Assembly (NCBI GenBank): GCA_903873965.1
Contig: CAIQQO010000160.1
Coordinates: forward strand, 1-42,479
Reading direction: 5' to 3'
From: an uncultured bacterium
GTDB taxonomy: Bacteria > Chloroflexota > Anaerolineae > J036 > Brachytrichaceae
DNA length: 42,479 nucleotides
Below are positions 1 through 9,031 of this stretch, one piece after another. Under the pieces are notes generated by a model. That model had not been told where the DNA came from and made no database searches. It saw only the letters and a list, made by a program, of their open reading frames with translations. Numbering within the stretch: the stretch's first letter is position 1; every line of letters begins with the position of its first letter. The translations under genes and the position numbers were made by a program.

Positions 1-2
1 AA

Positions 3-65
3 ACGCTTGATGCCATTACGGCTTCTATGCGCCTGGGCGGCAGCCCGATTGTGATCGGCTCATGA
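3..65 (+). CDS. 3' end of an upstream gene, possibly a Gfo/Idh/MocA-type sugar dehydrogenase (partial)
   Basis: The frame starting at base 3 is open from the window edge to TGA at 63-65, giving about 20 residues ending in ...GGSPIVIGS. Its stop overlaps the ATG of the next gene (ATGA), as in a translationally coupled operon. Gfo/Idh/MocA dehydrogenases often end in a short helix plus a small-residue tail like this. They also sit beside the acetyltransferase and aminotransferase pair in amino-sugar operons (WbpB-WbpD-WbpE arrangement). The family call is inference from context. The fragment alone does not identify it. Confidence 0.3.
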   Translation, partial: TLDAITASMRLGGSPIVIGS

Positions 66-652
66 ATGATGTCTATATTCACCCCACAGCCATCGTAGAT
101 GCTCACGATGTTGGTGAGGGTACGCGTCTATGGGCGTATGTCCATGTATTGCATGGAGCGCGTATCGGCTCTCACTGCAATATCGGTGATCATGCGTTCA
201 TCGAGGGCGGCGCTGCTATTGGTAATAACGTAACAATTAAGAACGGTAACATGATCTGGGAAGGCGTGACCATAGAAGATAATGTCTTCCTTGGCCCAGG
301 CGCTATCTTTACAAATGATCTGTATCCTCGTTCCCCGCGTATGCCTTCTGCGGTACAGCGTTATAGTGACAGGGCGAACTGGCTTGTCCCTACTCTAGTA
401 AGAGAAGGTGCGTCCATTGGTGCAGGCGCAATCATCATCGCGGGCGCCACCATTGGACGTTATGCGCTTGTTGCAGCAGGCGCCCTGGTCAGCAAGAGTG
501 TTCCGGATTTTGCACTCGTGCGGGGGCATCCGGCGAGAGTAGCGGGTTGGGTGAGTATATCTGGTCAGCCGCTGGAGTTTAGTGATGGGATGGCCACATG
601 CGATGGGCAGACATATCGCCTGCGCGACGGCATCGTTGAAATACAGGAGTAG
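62..652 (+). CDS. WbpD-like hexapeptide-repeat N-acetyltransferase
   Basis: A 196-residue protein built almost wholly of left-handed beta-helix hexapeptide repeats, for example HPTAIVD, GARIGSHCNIGDHAFIEG and GATIGRYALVAAGALV. It contains the block DNVFLGPGAIFTNDLYPRS, which is typical of the WbpD/WxcM/FdtC group. These enzymes move an acetyl group from acetyl-CoA to the 3-amino group of a nucleotide-linked sugar in the cytoplasm. The ATG overlaps the stop of the upstream gene. The aminotransferase starts 3 bp after this stop and would supply the amino-sugar substrate. The acyl group and exact sugar (UDP-GlcNAc3N-acid versus a dTDP-3-amino sugar) cannot be decided from sequence. The short C-terminal extension after the helix is ordinary for the family. 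Confidence 0.85.
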   Translation: MNDVYIHPTAIVDAHDVGEGTRLWAYVHVLHGARIGSHCNIGDHAFIEGGAAIGNNVTIKNGNMIWEGVTIEDNVFLGPGAIFTNDLYPRSPRMPSAVQRYSDRANWLVPTLVREGASIGAGAIIIAGATIGRYALVAAGALVSKSVPDFALVRGHPARVAGWVSISGQPLEFSDGMATCDGQTYRLRDGIVEIQE

Positions 653-655
653 GTA

Positions 656-1765
656 ATGCAGGTTCCATTTGTTGATCTTCAGGCGCAATATCGCGCCATC
701 CAGGATGAGGTGAACCCCGCCATCCAGCAGGTGCTCAATCAATGCAATTTCATTCTTGGTAAACCGGTAGATGAATTTGAGCAGGAATTTGCCTCGTTTG
801 TCAATACAAAGTATGGCGTAGGCTTGAGCAGCGGATTGGACGCGCTCAGACTCGCGCTCGAAGCGATGGATGTGGGTGCAGGAGATGAAGTCATCTTGCC
901 TGCCAATACCTACATCGCAACCGCGCTTGGTGTAAGTGCTGTTGGCGCTACACCGGTGCTGGTCGACTGTCATCCGCGCACCTATGAAATCGACGTTGAT
1001 CTCATTGAGGCTGCTATTACGCCAAGGACCAAAGTACTGATGCCAGTCCACCTGACCGGACAGGCCGCGGACATGGATGCGATCATGTGTATTGCCAGGA
1101 AGCATGGCTTGCGTGTTGTCGAGGATGCAGCACAGGCGCATGGCACACTGTGCAACGGGCAGCCAGTTGGTTCGATTGGTGATATAGGGTGCTTTAGTTT
1201 CTACCCGGGTAAAAACCTTGGGGCGTACGGCGATGCCGGCATGACCGTGACCAATGACCCTTTACTGGCAGAGCGCATGAAGCGTTTGCGTAACTACGGT
1301 CAACGTGTGAAATATGAACACATTGAGAAAGGATTAAATGCCCGACTGGATACCATCCAGGCTGCGGTGTTGCGCGTGAAGCTGCGTCACTTGCCAGAAT
1401 GGAACCGCAAACGATTGGAACATGCTGATCAATATCAAGAACTGTTGACCGGAGTGGGCGACATTGTTGTGCAGGGACGTGCGTCCTATTCAACGCATAT
1501 TTATCACCTGTACATTATTGAGACCAGCCAGCGCGATGAACTCCAAAAGCACCTCAATGCCAAAGGTATTCAAACTGGTATTCACTACCCGATTCCTATT
1601 CATTTGCAGCAGGCTTACGCGGATTTGCATTACGCGCGAGGAGCATTCCCCGTAGCCGAATACCTAGCTGACAAAATGCTCTCGTTGCCGATGTCGCCCG
1701 AACTCAGCGTCGAGCAGATCACTTATGTGACAGAAGAAATCAAGGCATTCTTCGCAGCTAGATAA
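656..1765 (+). CDS. DegT/DnrJ/EryC1/StrS family PLP-dependent sugar aminotransferase
   Basis: A 369-residue fold-type I aminotransferase that converts a keto group on a nucleotide sugar to an amine, usually with glutamate as donor. Visible hallmarks are PFVDLQAQY at the N terminus, the [11 protein letters not shown] cofactor-phosphate region, EDAAQAHG (Asp contacting the PLP ring nitrogen), and [16 protein letters not shown], in which Lys186 should form the Schiff base. The C-terminal [11 protein letters not shown] block is typical of WbpE/FdtB-type enzymes. The start is clear: AGGAG lies just upstream and the previous stop is 3 bp away. With the acetyltransferase it forms a two-step module that makes an N-acetylated amino sugar. 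Its last 8 bp overlap the 3' end of the convergent glycosyltransferase gene, and no terminator is visible between them. Confidence 0.93.
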   Translation: MQVPFVDLQAQYRAIQDEVNPAIQQVLNQCNFILGKPVDEFEQEFASFVNTKYGVGLSSGLDALRLALEAMDVGAGDEVILPANTYIATALGVSAVGATPVLVDCHPRTYEIDVDLIEAAITPRTKVLMPVHLTGQAADMDAIMCIARKHGLRVVEDAAQAHGTLCNGQPVGSIGDIGCFSFYPGKNLGAYGDAGMTVTNDPLLAERMKRLRNYGQRVKYEHIEKGLNARLDTIQAAVLRVKLRHLPEWNRKRLEHADQYQELLTGVGDIVVQGRASYSTHIYHLYIIETSQRDELQKHLNAKGIQTGIHYPIPIHLQQAYADLHYARGAFPVAEYLADKMLSLPMSPELSVEQITYVTEEIKAFFAAR

Positions 1766-2840
1766 TTAGGCGGCGTGCGAGACAAGGTAGTACGGCGCGC
1801 GCCCGTCGCAGCGGGTTGTAACCTGCTGCGCGGGATGCGTCCAGAATAGCATCCAGCATGTGTAAATGGGTGTATACATCGATGCGAGTTTCTGTGCGTA
1901 CTTGTGGTCTTGCACGCCGCATCGGAGCATTCTTGCCGAATGATGGCGCGCTGATAGCTTCTACAATCGTTTTCACTCGTTGATGATAGGTATGCTGTGA
2001 GTGTACACGTTCGGAACCTGAGCGAGCAATTGATGCGCGTTCATCCTCGTGCGCAAGATAGTAGTCGATTTTTTGCATGAGATCCTCGTCGGTAGTGTAA
2101 CGAACCACGTCGCGACCGAACTCATACATATTTCCCATTGCCTCGTCACGCGTGTCGGTCAGGACGAGTGCGCCACATGCGGTGCCTTCAAGAATGCGTT
2201 GGGTTACCCCTCCCGAAATGCTGGTGTTGAACACAATGCGAGACTGGCTATAGACTTCAACGATTTCCTCGGGTGAGTAGTATTGTTTTGCGCTTCGAAA
2301 GAAGTCATTTGTCTTGTATTTTGCAGCGAGTAGCTTTAGCTGGCGCTCACGAGATGTATTACGATGAGCGCGCACGATGTTTCCGATGAAGCCAACATCG
2401 TATTTACGCGGAAGATTATGGTCGTAATGCAGTGTGGGTTCTATACAGGGTGGCAGCCAGTACACCTGGTCATGTCCAACGGCTTGCTTATAGTGATCGA
2501 TGTAATCGTGTTCTGTGACGAAGACGCCATCGAAAAAACGGGCGGCAGAGGGTCGCCAATGACCTAAGTGAGGATCAATGATCCAGCATAAAGTAGGAAT
2601 ATCGAGATTCTCGATACCAACAGGGAAATATCGTGTTCCCGGGTCGATCCACAGGAAAATATCAGGCTTAGGTTGCAGTGCATCAATGATTTCCGTGATC
2701 GGGATGCGCATGTCATAGCCAGGTCGAAAGACGTGTGGTAAGCCGACATAGGTCACAGTCCATCCTAATTCACAGATTGCTTTCTCTAAATAATTGAGTA
2801 ATGTTGTTGGGTGCCACTCGTACCCGATTGCGAGATTCAT
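1758..2840 (-). CDS. CgeB-like glycosyltransferase (GT-B fold)
   Basis: A 360-residue cytoplasmic protein resembling CgeB/spore-maturation-type glycosyltransferases. The N-terminal half reads like a diverged first Rossmann domain ([27 protein letters not shown]). The second half carries the donor-site pattern of this group: VGFIGN near residue 150, [26 protein letters not shown] around 205-230, and the acidic EGTACG helix. It is the last gene of the leftward surface-polysaccharide run, 28 bp after the flippase gene. AGGAG lies about 6 bp before the ATG. It probably adds one sugar to the growing glycan, with donor and acceptor unknown. The final roughly 70 residues (basic, after VEAISAP) look non-catalytic. 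Confidence 0.72.
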   Translation of the reverse strand: MNLAIGYEWHPTTLLNYLEKAICELGWTVTYVGLPHVFRPGYDMRIPITEIIDALQPKPDIFLWIDPGTRYFPVGIENLDIPTLCWIIDPHLGHWRPSAARFFDGVFVTEHDYIDHYKQAVGHDQVYWLPPCIEPTLHYDHNLPRKYDVGFIGNIVRAHRNTSRERQLKLLAAKYKTNDFFRSAKQYYSPEEIVEVYSQSRIVFNTSISGGVTQRILEGTACGALVLTDTRDEAMGNMYEFGRDVVRYTTDEDLMQKIDYYLAHEDERASIARSGSERVHSQHTYHQRVKTIVEAISAPSFGKNAPMRRARPQVRTETRIDVYTHLHMLDAILDASRAAGYNPLRRARAVLPCLARRLII

Positions 2841-2868
2841 TATGGCTCCTGTGGCGCTGAAATGAAAA

Positions 2869-4419
2869 TTATGTGCTGCGCCATGTCTTCATCAAATAAC
2901 GCACCCGTTCGATCGTTTCGGATGGCTTGAGAATAAACAAGATAGTTAAGAGTATGATTGTTGCCGCAATGCCGATTACGAGAGTGCGAACGAGAGCTGA
3001 TAGATCAGACCAGCCAGTGGCATTCGTTACCATAGCCAAAATGACAATTGTGATAGTAGTTGCTATTGCTGGACGGACGAATACGTCAACTGGCCTGAGA
3101 TTTACATGCCTAAATACGTAAATACAGCTCACGATGCTGCCTACAAGCATACTGGTGCCGACGCCAGCTAACGTCCCGGTCGATCCGAGCAATAGTGTAA
3201 GCGGCGTGGCGACTACTATGAGTGTTCCTGCTTGTACCATCGACATAATGATGGTCTCACGCTTGTGCCCCAGCGCGATTGACAACCAGAAACCGAGCGA
3301 AACAAAACCCCATAGTAGGTTGCTAATGCTCAGGAAGCGCAGGAATGCGGCGCTTGGTAGCCATTTATCTGTCAGCAATACTGTAATCAATTCAGACGCA
3401 CTGAAAAATAACCATAAACTGATGACAACAGAAAGGCTTGTCATGATCCAGAACATGAGTCTCACCGTATGCGCAAGTCGGGGTGGGTCATCCTTGACCT
3501 TGGCAAATGTCAAGAACGCCGCTTTGCTAATCACGAATCCGATCAGGATGTTTGGCCATTGAGCTACACGATAGGCACGATCGTAATAACCAAGTGTTGT
3601 TACGCCGACAAAAGTGCCGATAAGAAAGTTGTCAAACTGGCCAACGACCGTACTCAAGGCAGTCGCTGATAACCCAGCAGACAAACCCGCTTGAAGCAGA
3701 GTTTTCGCCAATGTGCGATCGAATCGCCACTTCATTTTGAATACTTTGGGGATACGCTGCCGAGTGAAGAGATATACGCCGATGGATGCTAGCGGTACAT
3801 AGACCAGGTTAATCGATATCAACGCCCATATACCGTGTCCAGTTAGTGCAAATGCAATAGCGACTGCATACGAGATGGTGTAGCCTATGAGGGTGATAAG
3901 ACCAAGGCGGCTGAGTTGTAACTCGCGCTCAAGTGCCATTGACAATGGGCTAACAAGTAGTGAGATCACATCGGTGCTCATCAACGCGATAAGAATATAA
4001 ACGACCTGAATTGGGTAGTGAAGCAAGGACAACACGATGCTCGCGACTGCAGCTAATAGCAGTCCTCCTGATGTCATGATCGCGTCGAGAGCATAATAAG
4101 TGCCTAGAAGCTCACCAGTAGTTTCCTTGTGTTGTACAGCAGCATAATTCAAACCAGCTTTGGCTCGCAGGTTGAGTATGCCTGACCAGAAGCCCGCCAG
4201 TGCAAAATAGCCGAATATCTCAGGCGCCAGCAATCGCGCTAGCAACAACATGGTAGCAAATCCGATCAACTGCGTGACATAGTTGCCAATCGTTACCCAA
4301 ACAGTACCGCGCAGGGCAATGCGTGCTGTACCTGAAGAGTCAACAATGCCTCCCGCCGTGGTACCGCTGGTATTTTCGGCTGATTCAGGTGTGGTGTCTG
4401 ATGGTTGTGGTCTGGACAC
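2869..4419 (-). CDS. Wzx-type polysaccharide flippase (MOP superfamily, WzxC-like)
   Basis: A 516-residue integral membrane protein with about 12-14 hydrophobic segments. The opening ALRGTVWVTIGNYVTQLIGFATMLLLARLL... and the later IGTFVGVTTLGYYDRAYR block are characteristic of WzxC/polysaccharide-synthesis exporters. These proteins flip undecaprenyl-linked oligosaccharides or export surface polysaccharide across the inner membrane. A hydrophilic N-terminal tail of about 30 Ser/Thr/Glu-rich residues precedes the first membrane segment. The start at 4419 is GTG. The next in-frame ATG would cut into the first membrane helices, so GTG is preferred. It lies 9 bp after a GT2 gene and 28 bp before the CgeB-type glycosyltransferase, which makes it the export step of this locus. 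Confidence 0.85.
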   Translation of the reverse strand: MSRPQPSDTTPESAENTSGTTAGGIVDSSGTARIALRGTVWVTIGNYVTQLIGFATMLLLARLLAPEIFGYFALAGFWSGILNLRAKAGLNYAAVQHKETTGELLGTYYALDAIMTSGGLLLAAVASIVLSLLHYPIQVVYILIALMSTDVISLLVSPLSMALERELQLSRLGLITLIGYTISYAVAIAFALTGHGIWALISINLVYVPLASIGVYLFTRQRIPKVFKMKWRFDRTLAKTLLQAGLSAGLSATALSTVVGQFDNFLIGTFVGVTTLGYYDRAYRVAQWPNILIGFVISKAAFLTFAKVKDDPPRLAHTVRLMFWIMTSLSVVISLWLFFSASELITVLLTDKWLPSAAFLRFLSISNLLWGFVSLGFWLSIALGHKRETIIMSMVQAGTLIVVATPLTLLLGSTGTLAGVGTSMLVGSIVSCIYVFRHVNLRPVDVFVRPAIATTITIVILAMVTNATGWSDLSALVRTLVIGIAATIILLTILFILKPSETIERVRYLMKTWRST

Positions 4420-4428
4420 GTAATTAGT

Positions 4429-5739
4429 TCAAGCCAGCAACGGCAACTGTTCTGGTGCCTGGATAGAAATCGGTTCCAGTTGGGCAACTTGCCGTTGATC
4501 CAACTTTAGGTCGCGTCCAATGATTTTAGACGCCTCGATGATTGACTCAACGTTGCTGTATTGCCGGGCATCAGGCGCACCAATACCAGCGACTTGCATC
4601 AATTTCGATGCAAGGCCACGTGTTAGGTTGTTTTTTGCAGCAAATTGGCGCAAATGGAACATAGCCGTTGCTTTGATTCGTCCAGAGATAGCGTTAGCAT
4701 CGTGCTGGTGGAGAAGATCGTCATTTCCATAATGCTCGCGCATATAGTTGGAGAGTTTTTCCATCTCATGTGCAACATCGTCACCAATCTGTTGGTAACC
4801 GCTCAATTCGGTTGCCAGCGAAGCCAAATAGTTATCGATATTTAGAGTGCTCTTGAAGCTATCCGGATACAATTTTTGAAATTTCAGATATGTCATCATC
4901 AGGTAGGTGGCTGTGAGGAATTCCATTGGGTAGGGAACACCATCAAACGATATTTCGCCCGGCTTGAAGAGTGCGAAGTAGCTCTTTACCTTCTCCATGC
5001 GTTTGTAAAAGATTCCGGAATTAGCAGCGATGCTTATGCCACATACATAAAGTGGTGTGTCGATCACCTGGTATGTATCATGAGTTGCTAATAACTGGCA
5101 AACGGATGTGTAATCTGGGTAAGGTGGAACAAAAAACTGTCCGGTATGGGTTTTGCATTCCAATATGGCATTACGCGAAACGGCACAGTTGAGCATCTTC
5201 GGGATAACAAAGTGATAATTTGGGTGCTGACTTTCGAAGTCGCATAAGTTGTTTATCATGAGTTGCGAACTAACATTGTATAAGTTGCCAGATCGCAAAC
5301 GAAAGGCAAGGAACAGGCGTGTGCGATGTTTTGCGGTTGATAAGTCAGGGTGTCCGTACCCACCGCGTTGCCATGTCAATACATCGATTGCATTACCGCC
5401 TGGTGCCTTATGCCGAGTCAGGATATCATAAACGAATTTAAGTGCGCCTGAAACGAGTGCGTCATCATCACTGACATATAAGATGTAATCCCCTACAGCG
5501 TGATCAAGTACATACTCCCAATTGGCGCACATTGAAAGGTCTTTACCTGGATTGATGTATCTCACTCTATTTGACTTGGCCAGAGCCTCATCAGCAACTT
5601 GGCGCGTGTCGTCATGGGAATTGTTATCGCAGATTATTAGTTCGTAATCATCAAAATCCTGTCCTAGTACAGTCTGGATGGAGTCCCGCAGCAGATATCC
5701 ACGGTTGCGGGTGGGCATGAGAATTGAGAAAAATGGCAT
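4429..5739 (-). CDS. Family 2 glycosyltransferase (GT-A)
   Basis: A 436-residue protein with a GT2 catalytic domain in its first 220 or so residues. Features are FSILMPTRNRGYLLRDSIQTVL at the N terminus, the nucleotide-binding IICDNNSHDDT, and the metal-binding YVSDDDALV near residue 100. GT2 enzymes transfer a sugar from a nucleotide donor with inversion. The C-terminal 200 residues are a helical region without a family I recognise. They contain an alpha-rich stretch (LASLATELSGYQQIGDDVAHEMEKL) that may bind acceptor or membrane. It sits between a second GT2 and the flippase, so it probably extends the oligosaccharide that the flippase exports. The donor sugar is not predictable; the CDP-sugar made upstream is a candidate. 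Confidence 0.85.
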   Translation of the reverse strand: MPFFSILMPTRNRGYLLRDSIQTVLGQDFDDYELIICDNNSHDDTRQVADEALAKSNRVRYINPGKDLSMCANWEYVLDHAVGDYILYVSDDDALVSGALKFVYDILTRHKAPGGNAIDVLTWQRGGYGHPDLSTAKHRTRLFLAFRLRSGNLYNVSSQLMINNLCDFESQHPNYHFVIPKMLNCAVSRNAILECKTHTGQFFVPPYPDYTSVCQLLATHDTYQVIDTPLYVCGISIAANSGIFYKRMEKVKSYFALFKPGEISFDGVPYPMEFLTATYLMMTYLKFQKLYPDSFKSTLNIDNYLASLATELSGYQQIGDDVAHEMEKLSNYMREHYGNDDLLHQHDANAISGRIKATAMFHLRQFAAKNNLTRGLASKLMQVAGIGAPDARQYSNVESIIEASKIIGRDLKLDQRQVAQLEPISIQAPEQLPLLA

Positions 5740-5759
5740 CTTTTATTGTTCCCAAGTAA

Positions 5760-6794
5760 CTATAAGTTTGTAGTCAACTGGATAGGCTCTGGTTTCCATC
5801 CTGTTAGTAATTGCGACGCTTTTTCTGATAACGCAAAAAACAAAAAACCGATTTTGCGTGCAATCCTGAAACGGTGTGAGATGGAGTCTGCGTCGGTTCT
5901 GGTTCGGAATACACGGTGCGCCAGCCTACGTAATGCAGGAGGGCTTTCAAAAGAAGCTAATCCCATGACTAGAGCAACAATCTGTTCAGCAACGGCGGTA
6001 CGACAATGGTTTTCGATATCAGTAAGACTACAGTCCCCCTTATTTACAAGAAATTGAGCAACATAACGTGCAGCGTATGCACGCATGCATACCAATTTCT
6101 CATTAAACAGCCACTTACCGTTGCTATAGCTAGAGAGGTTGGCATCATGGTACCGATAGCAAACCGTAGGTAGACGACCAAACACGAACCCACCGTGGGC
6201 CATTAGCTGAGTGTAAAGTAATAGATCATAAGGTAAGAAATCCTTGTTGCCCCAATACAAATGATCGAGTAATGCGACCTTTCGTATAACAAGTGAACTG
6301 CCTAACCCAGCAGTCACTCCGATGAACTCAACAGCCCGGTCAGTTTTGTAATACAGTAGTGGCGAATCCCCGGTTGGATTGGGGAACATATACATCACAT
6401 CACTCTGACCATTGCCGAATGTCTTCCCGGGACAGTTGAAATAAGCTGCCTGTTCATGTTTCTCTAATGCATCAATGGCAATCGCAAGGTGATCTGGCAT
6501 ATAAAGATCATCATCGCATAATAACGCAACGTATTCTGTCCCTTTGTCTTGGGTGGCTTTTTGGACCGCTAGCTTGGTGTTGAGAGTAGAACCGATGTTT
6601 TGCTCGTTACGATGGTAAATAATCCGAGGATCGTGGAAACTCGCCACAACTTCGCGCGTGTTGTCCTGCGATGCATTATCTGATATGTAGATTGTGAAAT
6701 TGTTGTAACTCTGTTCCAGAACACTCTGGATCGCCTCACGCAAATATGTGGGACGTTGATAAGTTGGTATACAAATCGCAATTCTACTCGCCAT
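5760..6794 (-). CDS. Family 2 glycosyltransferase (GT-A)
   Basis: A 344-residue GT2 enzyme. It starts RIAICIPTYQRPTYLREAIQSVLEQSY, followed by ISDNASQDNT (nucleotide site) and ALLCDDDLYMP near residue 93 as the DxD-type metal site. The C-terminal part (about 230-344) is helical and ends with a basic segment. It lies 15 bp downstream of the CmcI-type methyltransferase gene and 20 bp upstream of another GT2, all on one strand. It resembles its neighbour at the N terminus but not beyond, so the pair is not a recent duplication. Its likely role is one sugar addition in surface-glycan assembly at the cytoplasmic face. Confidence 0.87.
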   Translation of the reverse strand: MASRIAICIPTYQRPTYLREAIQSVLEQSYNNFTIYISDNASQDNTREVVASFHDPRIIYHRNEQNIGSTLNTKLAVQKATQDKGTEYVALLCDDDLYMPDHLAIAIDALEKHEQAAYFNCPGKTFGNGQSDVMYMFPNPTGDSPLLYYKTDRAVEFIGVTAGLGSSLVIRKVALLDHLYWGNKDFLPYDLLLYTQLMAHGGFVFGRLPTVCYRYHDANLSSYSNGKWLFNEKLVCMRAYAARYVAQFLVNKGDCSLTDIENHCRTAVAEQIVALVMGLASFESPPALRRLAHRVFRTRTDADSISHRFRIARKIGFLFFALSEKASQLLTGWKPEPIQLTTNL

Positions 6795-6809
6795 CTGGTT
6801 GCTCTAGGT

Positions 6810-7577
6810 CTAGACGTTTCTCTTGAGCCAAGCGCCTGGCCAGTGAGTAATATTTTGTGTTAGCTCGCTCTCGTTGAATGGCCACATAGGTTGTTCTATC
6901 GTGAAATCCTGGTGTTTGGCAGCAAATTCCTCGGCTGCAATGGATGGATTGTCCCATTTCCACTCTGGCTTGCCACGTGGAGTGTCATACAGCCACTGCA
7001 TGCTGCCATCGGTAGCAACAATATAGGAACCAGGTGTTACCAAACCGTAGTAGGCTTCAAGCTCATTTAGTACGTGCTGTTTGGTATGGTTGGAATCAAG
7101 AAAGACCAAAACTGTTTCCCCCGGGTTGATTAATGCCATAATTCGTGCAACGATTTCCGGTGCAGTTGAACTGCCCTCAACGAGGGTTATTAACGGAAAA
7201 AGCTCATGTGCTTCAATGGCCTTGCGATTGTGTGGACGGATTTCGATATCTGCACCAATGACGCGTCCTCGCCCAATGACCTTACAAAGGCTGGCATAAT
7301 AAATCAGGGAACCGCCATGCGCTATCCCGGTTTCGATTATAACATCGGGTTTTACGGTGTACAACACTTCCTGAGCGCGGATTAAGTCTTCCGGTGCCTG
7401 GATGATGGGACGACCAAGCCAACTGAATGCGTAGGGATACTTCTGATTCCATCCTACTGTCAGCCATTGACGAGATATCACCTCAAAAGCCTGCTTGGAA
7501 TACAAACTGTCAGAGGTGGTTTCTCCATTTTGCTCTGTGACCAGTGTCTTGTTATCGGTATCAATAATGATCTTCAT
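6810..7577 (-). CDS. CmcI/RhaI-type SAM-dependent O-methyltransferase (cephalosporin hydroxylase family)
   Basis: A 255-residue protein of the family named after CmcI, whose sugar-acting relatives are O-methyltransferases such as rhamnosyl O-methyltransferase. Signatures are WLGRPIIQAPEDLIRAQEVLYTVKPDVIIETGIAHGGSLIYYAS (the SAM-binding ETGxxxGGS loop), VIGADIEIRPHNR, and VLVFLDSNHTKQHVLNELEAYYGLV with its DSNH metal/acceptor motif. A strong Shine-Dalgarno (AAGGAAG) precedes the ATG. Placed between the sugar-nucleotide genes and the GT2 genes, it most likely O-methylates a sugar hydroxyl, either on the nucleotide sugar or on the growing glycan. The name hydroxylase should not be taken literally. 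Confidence 0.82.
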   Translation of the reverse strand: MKIIIDTDNKTLVTEQNGETTSDSLYSKQAFEVISRQWLTVGWNQKYPYAFSWLGRPIIQAPEDLIRAQEVLYTVKPDVIIETGIAHGGSLIYYASLCKVIGRGRVIGADIEIRPHNRKAIEAHELFPLITLVEGSSTAPEIVARIMALINPGETVLVFLDSNHTKQHVLNELEAYYGLVTPGSYIVATDGSMQWLYDTPRGKPEWKWDNPSIAAEEFAAKHQDFTIEQPMWPFNESELTQNITHWPGAWLKRNV

Positions 7578-7595
7578 GACTTCCTTCGATTCTGT

Positions 7596-8504
7596 TCAGA
7601 TGCGTTTCCGCCACCACTCTATCGTGTGTGTTAGTCCTGTATCCAGATCATACGTCGGATGCCAACCCACCTCTTCATTTAGCCGCCGTGTATTGGCTAC
7701 AAGTAACTGTGGATCTGTAGGCGATGTCGGAATAACGCCAAGTTGCACCAGATCACGCGCGTTCAACTGATCTGCTATCCCGAGTATTACATCCTTCAGG
7801 CTGACCGGCTGACCGGATGCGATGTTAACAGTACCAACAACATTACTCAATAGCAACGCCACAAAAGCTGCACCCACATCTTGGACGTGCAGGAAATCCC
7901 GGACCTGATTGCCGTGTGAGCAGCGAGCCGTTTCATTTTTAAGGAGTGATTGGATCACAGATGCGACAAGGCGAATCGGGTGTTCGCGTGGCCCATACAA
8001 AAAGAAAATTCGTCCCCATGCGACACTTAGCCCCACCTGCTCCGCATATGTGCGCAGGATGACTTGCACAGCATGTTTACTTGCGCCATAGACAGTTGTG
8101 GGCGCGAGAGGCGTAATGTATTCGGAGCAATAGCCATAGTTCCAGTCGTACTCTGCGCATGTTCCCGCCATCACGATGCGCTTACCGCCATTCGCGCTGA
8201 AGTTCTGCATCAAGCTCAGACTCGCTTGCACCCAGCGTAGGTTTTCTGAGGACGACCAGAACTTTCCGGGCACGGCATACCATGAGAAATGTAACAAATG
8301 CGTGGGCTGCACTCGACTCATCAAAGATGCAACCTGAACTGGATCGAGCAGATCAAGCTGATGCCAATGTACACCGCAGTCATCCACCGCTCGTTCCGGC
8401 GAGTCAATCGAGACTGCATGGACTTCGCATCCGTTTTGTATTAATAAGGGTAGACATTGCCAACCAATGAAGCCAGTTGCACCGGTAATCAGGACTCGCA
8501 TCAT
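7596..8504 (-). CDS. Extended SDR NAD(P)-dependent sugar reductase/epimerase, probable last step of the CDP-sugar pathway
   Basis: A 302-residue extended short-chain dehydrogenase. It has the Rossmann glycine motif GATGFIG (residues 8-14), catalytic YGASK (Tyr139, Lys143), and a C-terminal substrate domain with VRDFLHVQDVGAAFVALL. Relatives reduce 4-keto sugar nucleotides (RmlD, RfbJ and CDP-4-keto-hexose reductases). Its start overlaps the RmlC-like gene by 4 bp (ATGA), so it belongs to the same coupled cassette as rfbF and rfbG. From that position it would reduce the C-4 keto group after C-methylation and epimerisation, giving the finished CDP-sugar. Reductase rather than epimerase is inferred from pathway logic. 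Confidence 0.8.
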   Translation of the reverse strand: MMRVLITGATGFIGWQCLPLLIQNGCEVHAVSIDSPERAVDDCGVHWHQLDLLDPVQVASLMSRVQPTHLLHFSWYAVPGKFWSSSENLRWVQASLSLMQNFSANGGKRIVMAGTCAEYDWNYGYCSEYITPLAPTTVYGASKHAVQVILRTYAEQVGLSVAWGRIFFLYGPREHPIRLVASVIQSLLKNETARCSHGNQVRDFLHVQDVGAAFVALLLSNVVGTVNIASGQPVSLKDVILGIADQLNARDLVQLGVIPTSPTDPQLLVANTRRLNEEVGWHPTYDLDTGLTHTIEWWRKRI

Positions 8505-9031
8505 AGACCCAAATCACCGTATTGCTGATCTTTCATGGATATAACTCGTGGCTCTAAAGGCCAACGAATGTCGAATGCAGGATCGTTCCATCGCACGCCA
8601 CGAGCGCATTCCGGATGGTAAAACTCCGACATTTGGTAGAAGACCTCAGTCTTATCGGTCAGAGTCACAAATCCATGAGCACACCCATCAGGTATGTAGT
8701 ACATCAACCGGTTATCTGCGCTTAATGTCACACCATACCATTGCTTGAAGGCAGGCGAATTCGGTCGCAGGTCTACGATCACATCGTAAATGGCACCCAT
8801 GGTACAACGCACCACCTTTACTTCTGGGTATGGCGCAATTTGGAAATGCATCCCCCGCAGCGTGCCAGCGATGGTGTTAAAAGAGATGTTACATTGTACG
8901 AAACCATTGACCAGCCCATGTTGTTTGAATTCATCGCTGCACCATGCACGAGCGAAAAAACCACGCTCATCATCGACATGCTCCAGTTCAATCAAATAAG
9001 CTTCTGGTAGGCTGGTTTCTGTAAAGATCAT
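8501..9031 (-). CDS. RmlC-like dTDP-4-dehydrorhamnose 3,5-epimerase family protein
   Basis: A 176-residue cupin of the RmlC family. It contains TLRGMHFQ (catalytic His), VKVVRCTMGAIYDVIVDLR (Lys and Asp of the active site), YIPDGCAHGFVTL, and FYQMSEFYHPECARGVRWNDP. It overlaps the C-methyltransferase by 4 bp upstream and the SDR gene by 4 bp downstream. Standard RmlC inverts C-3 and C-5 of dTDP-4-keto-6-deoxyglucose. In a rfbF/rfbG context the substrate should be the CDP-4-keto sugar, possibly already C-methylated. Where RmlC usually has two adjacent tyrosines this protein has Phe-Tyr, which might bear on 3- versus 5-epimerisation. I cannot assign the specificity, so I give no gene symbol. 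Confidence 0.87.
   Translation of the reverse strand: MIFTETSLPEAYLIELEHVDDERGFFARAWCSDEFKQHGLVNGFVQCNISFNTIAGTLRGMHFQIAPYPEVKVVRCTMGAIYDVIVDLRPNSPAFKQWYGVTLSADNRLMYYIPDGCAHGFVTLTDKTEVFYQMSEFYHPECARGVRWNDPAFDIRWPLEPRVISMKDQQYGDLGL

Noticed and set aside
395-1141. A 248-codon open frame on the minus strand
   Set aside because: It lies wholly antisense to the acetyltransferase and aminotransferase, which have full family motifs. Its translation is Cys/His/Arg-rich without any domain.
3134-3562. A 142-codon plus-strand frame inside the flippase gene
   Set aside because: It is a shadow of the membrane-protein codons and has no start signal or domain.
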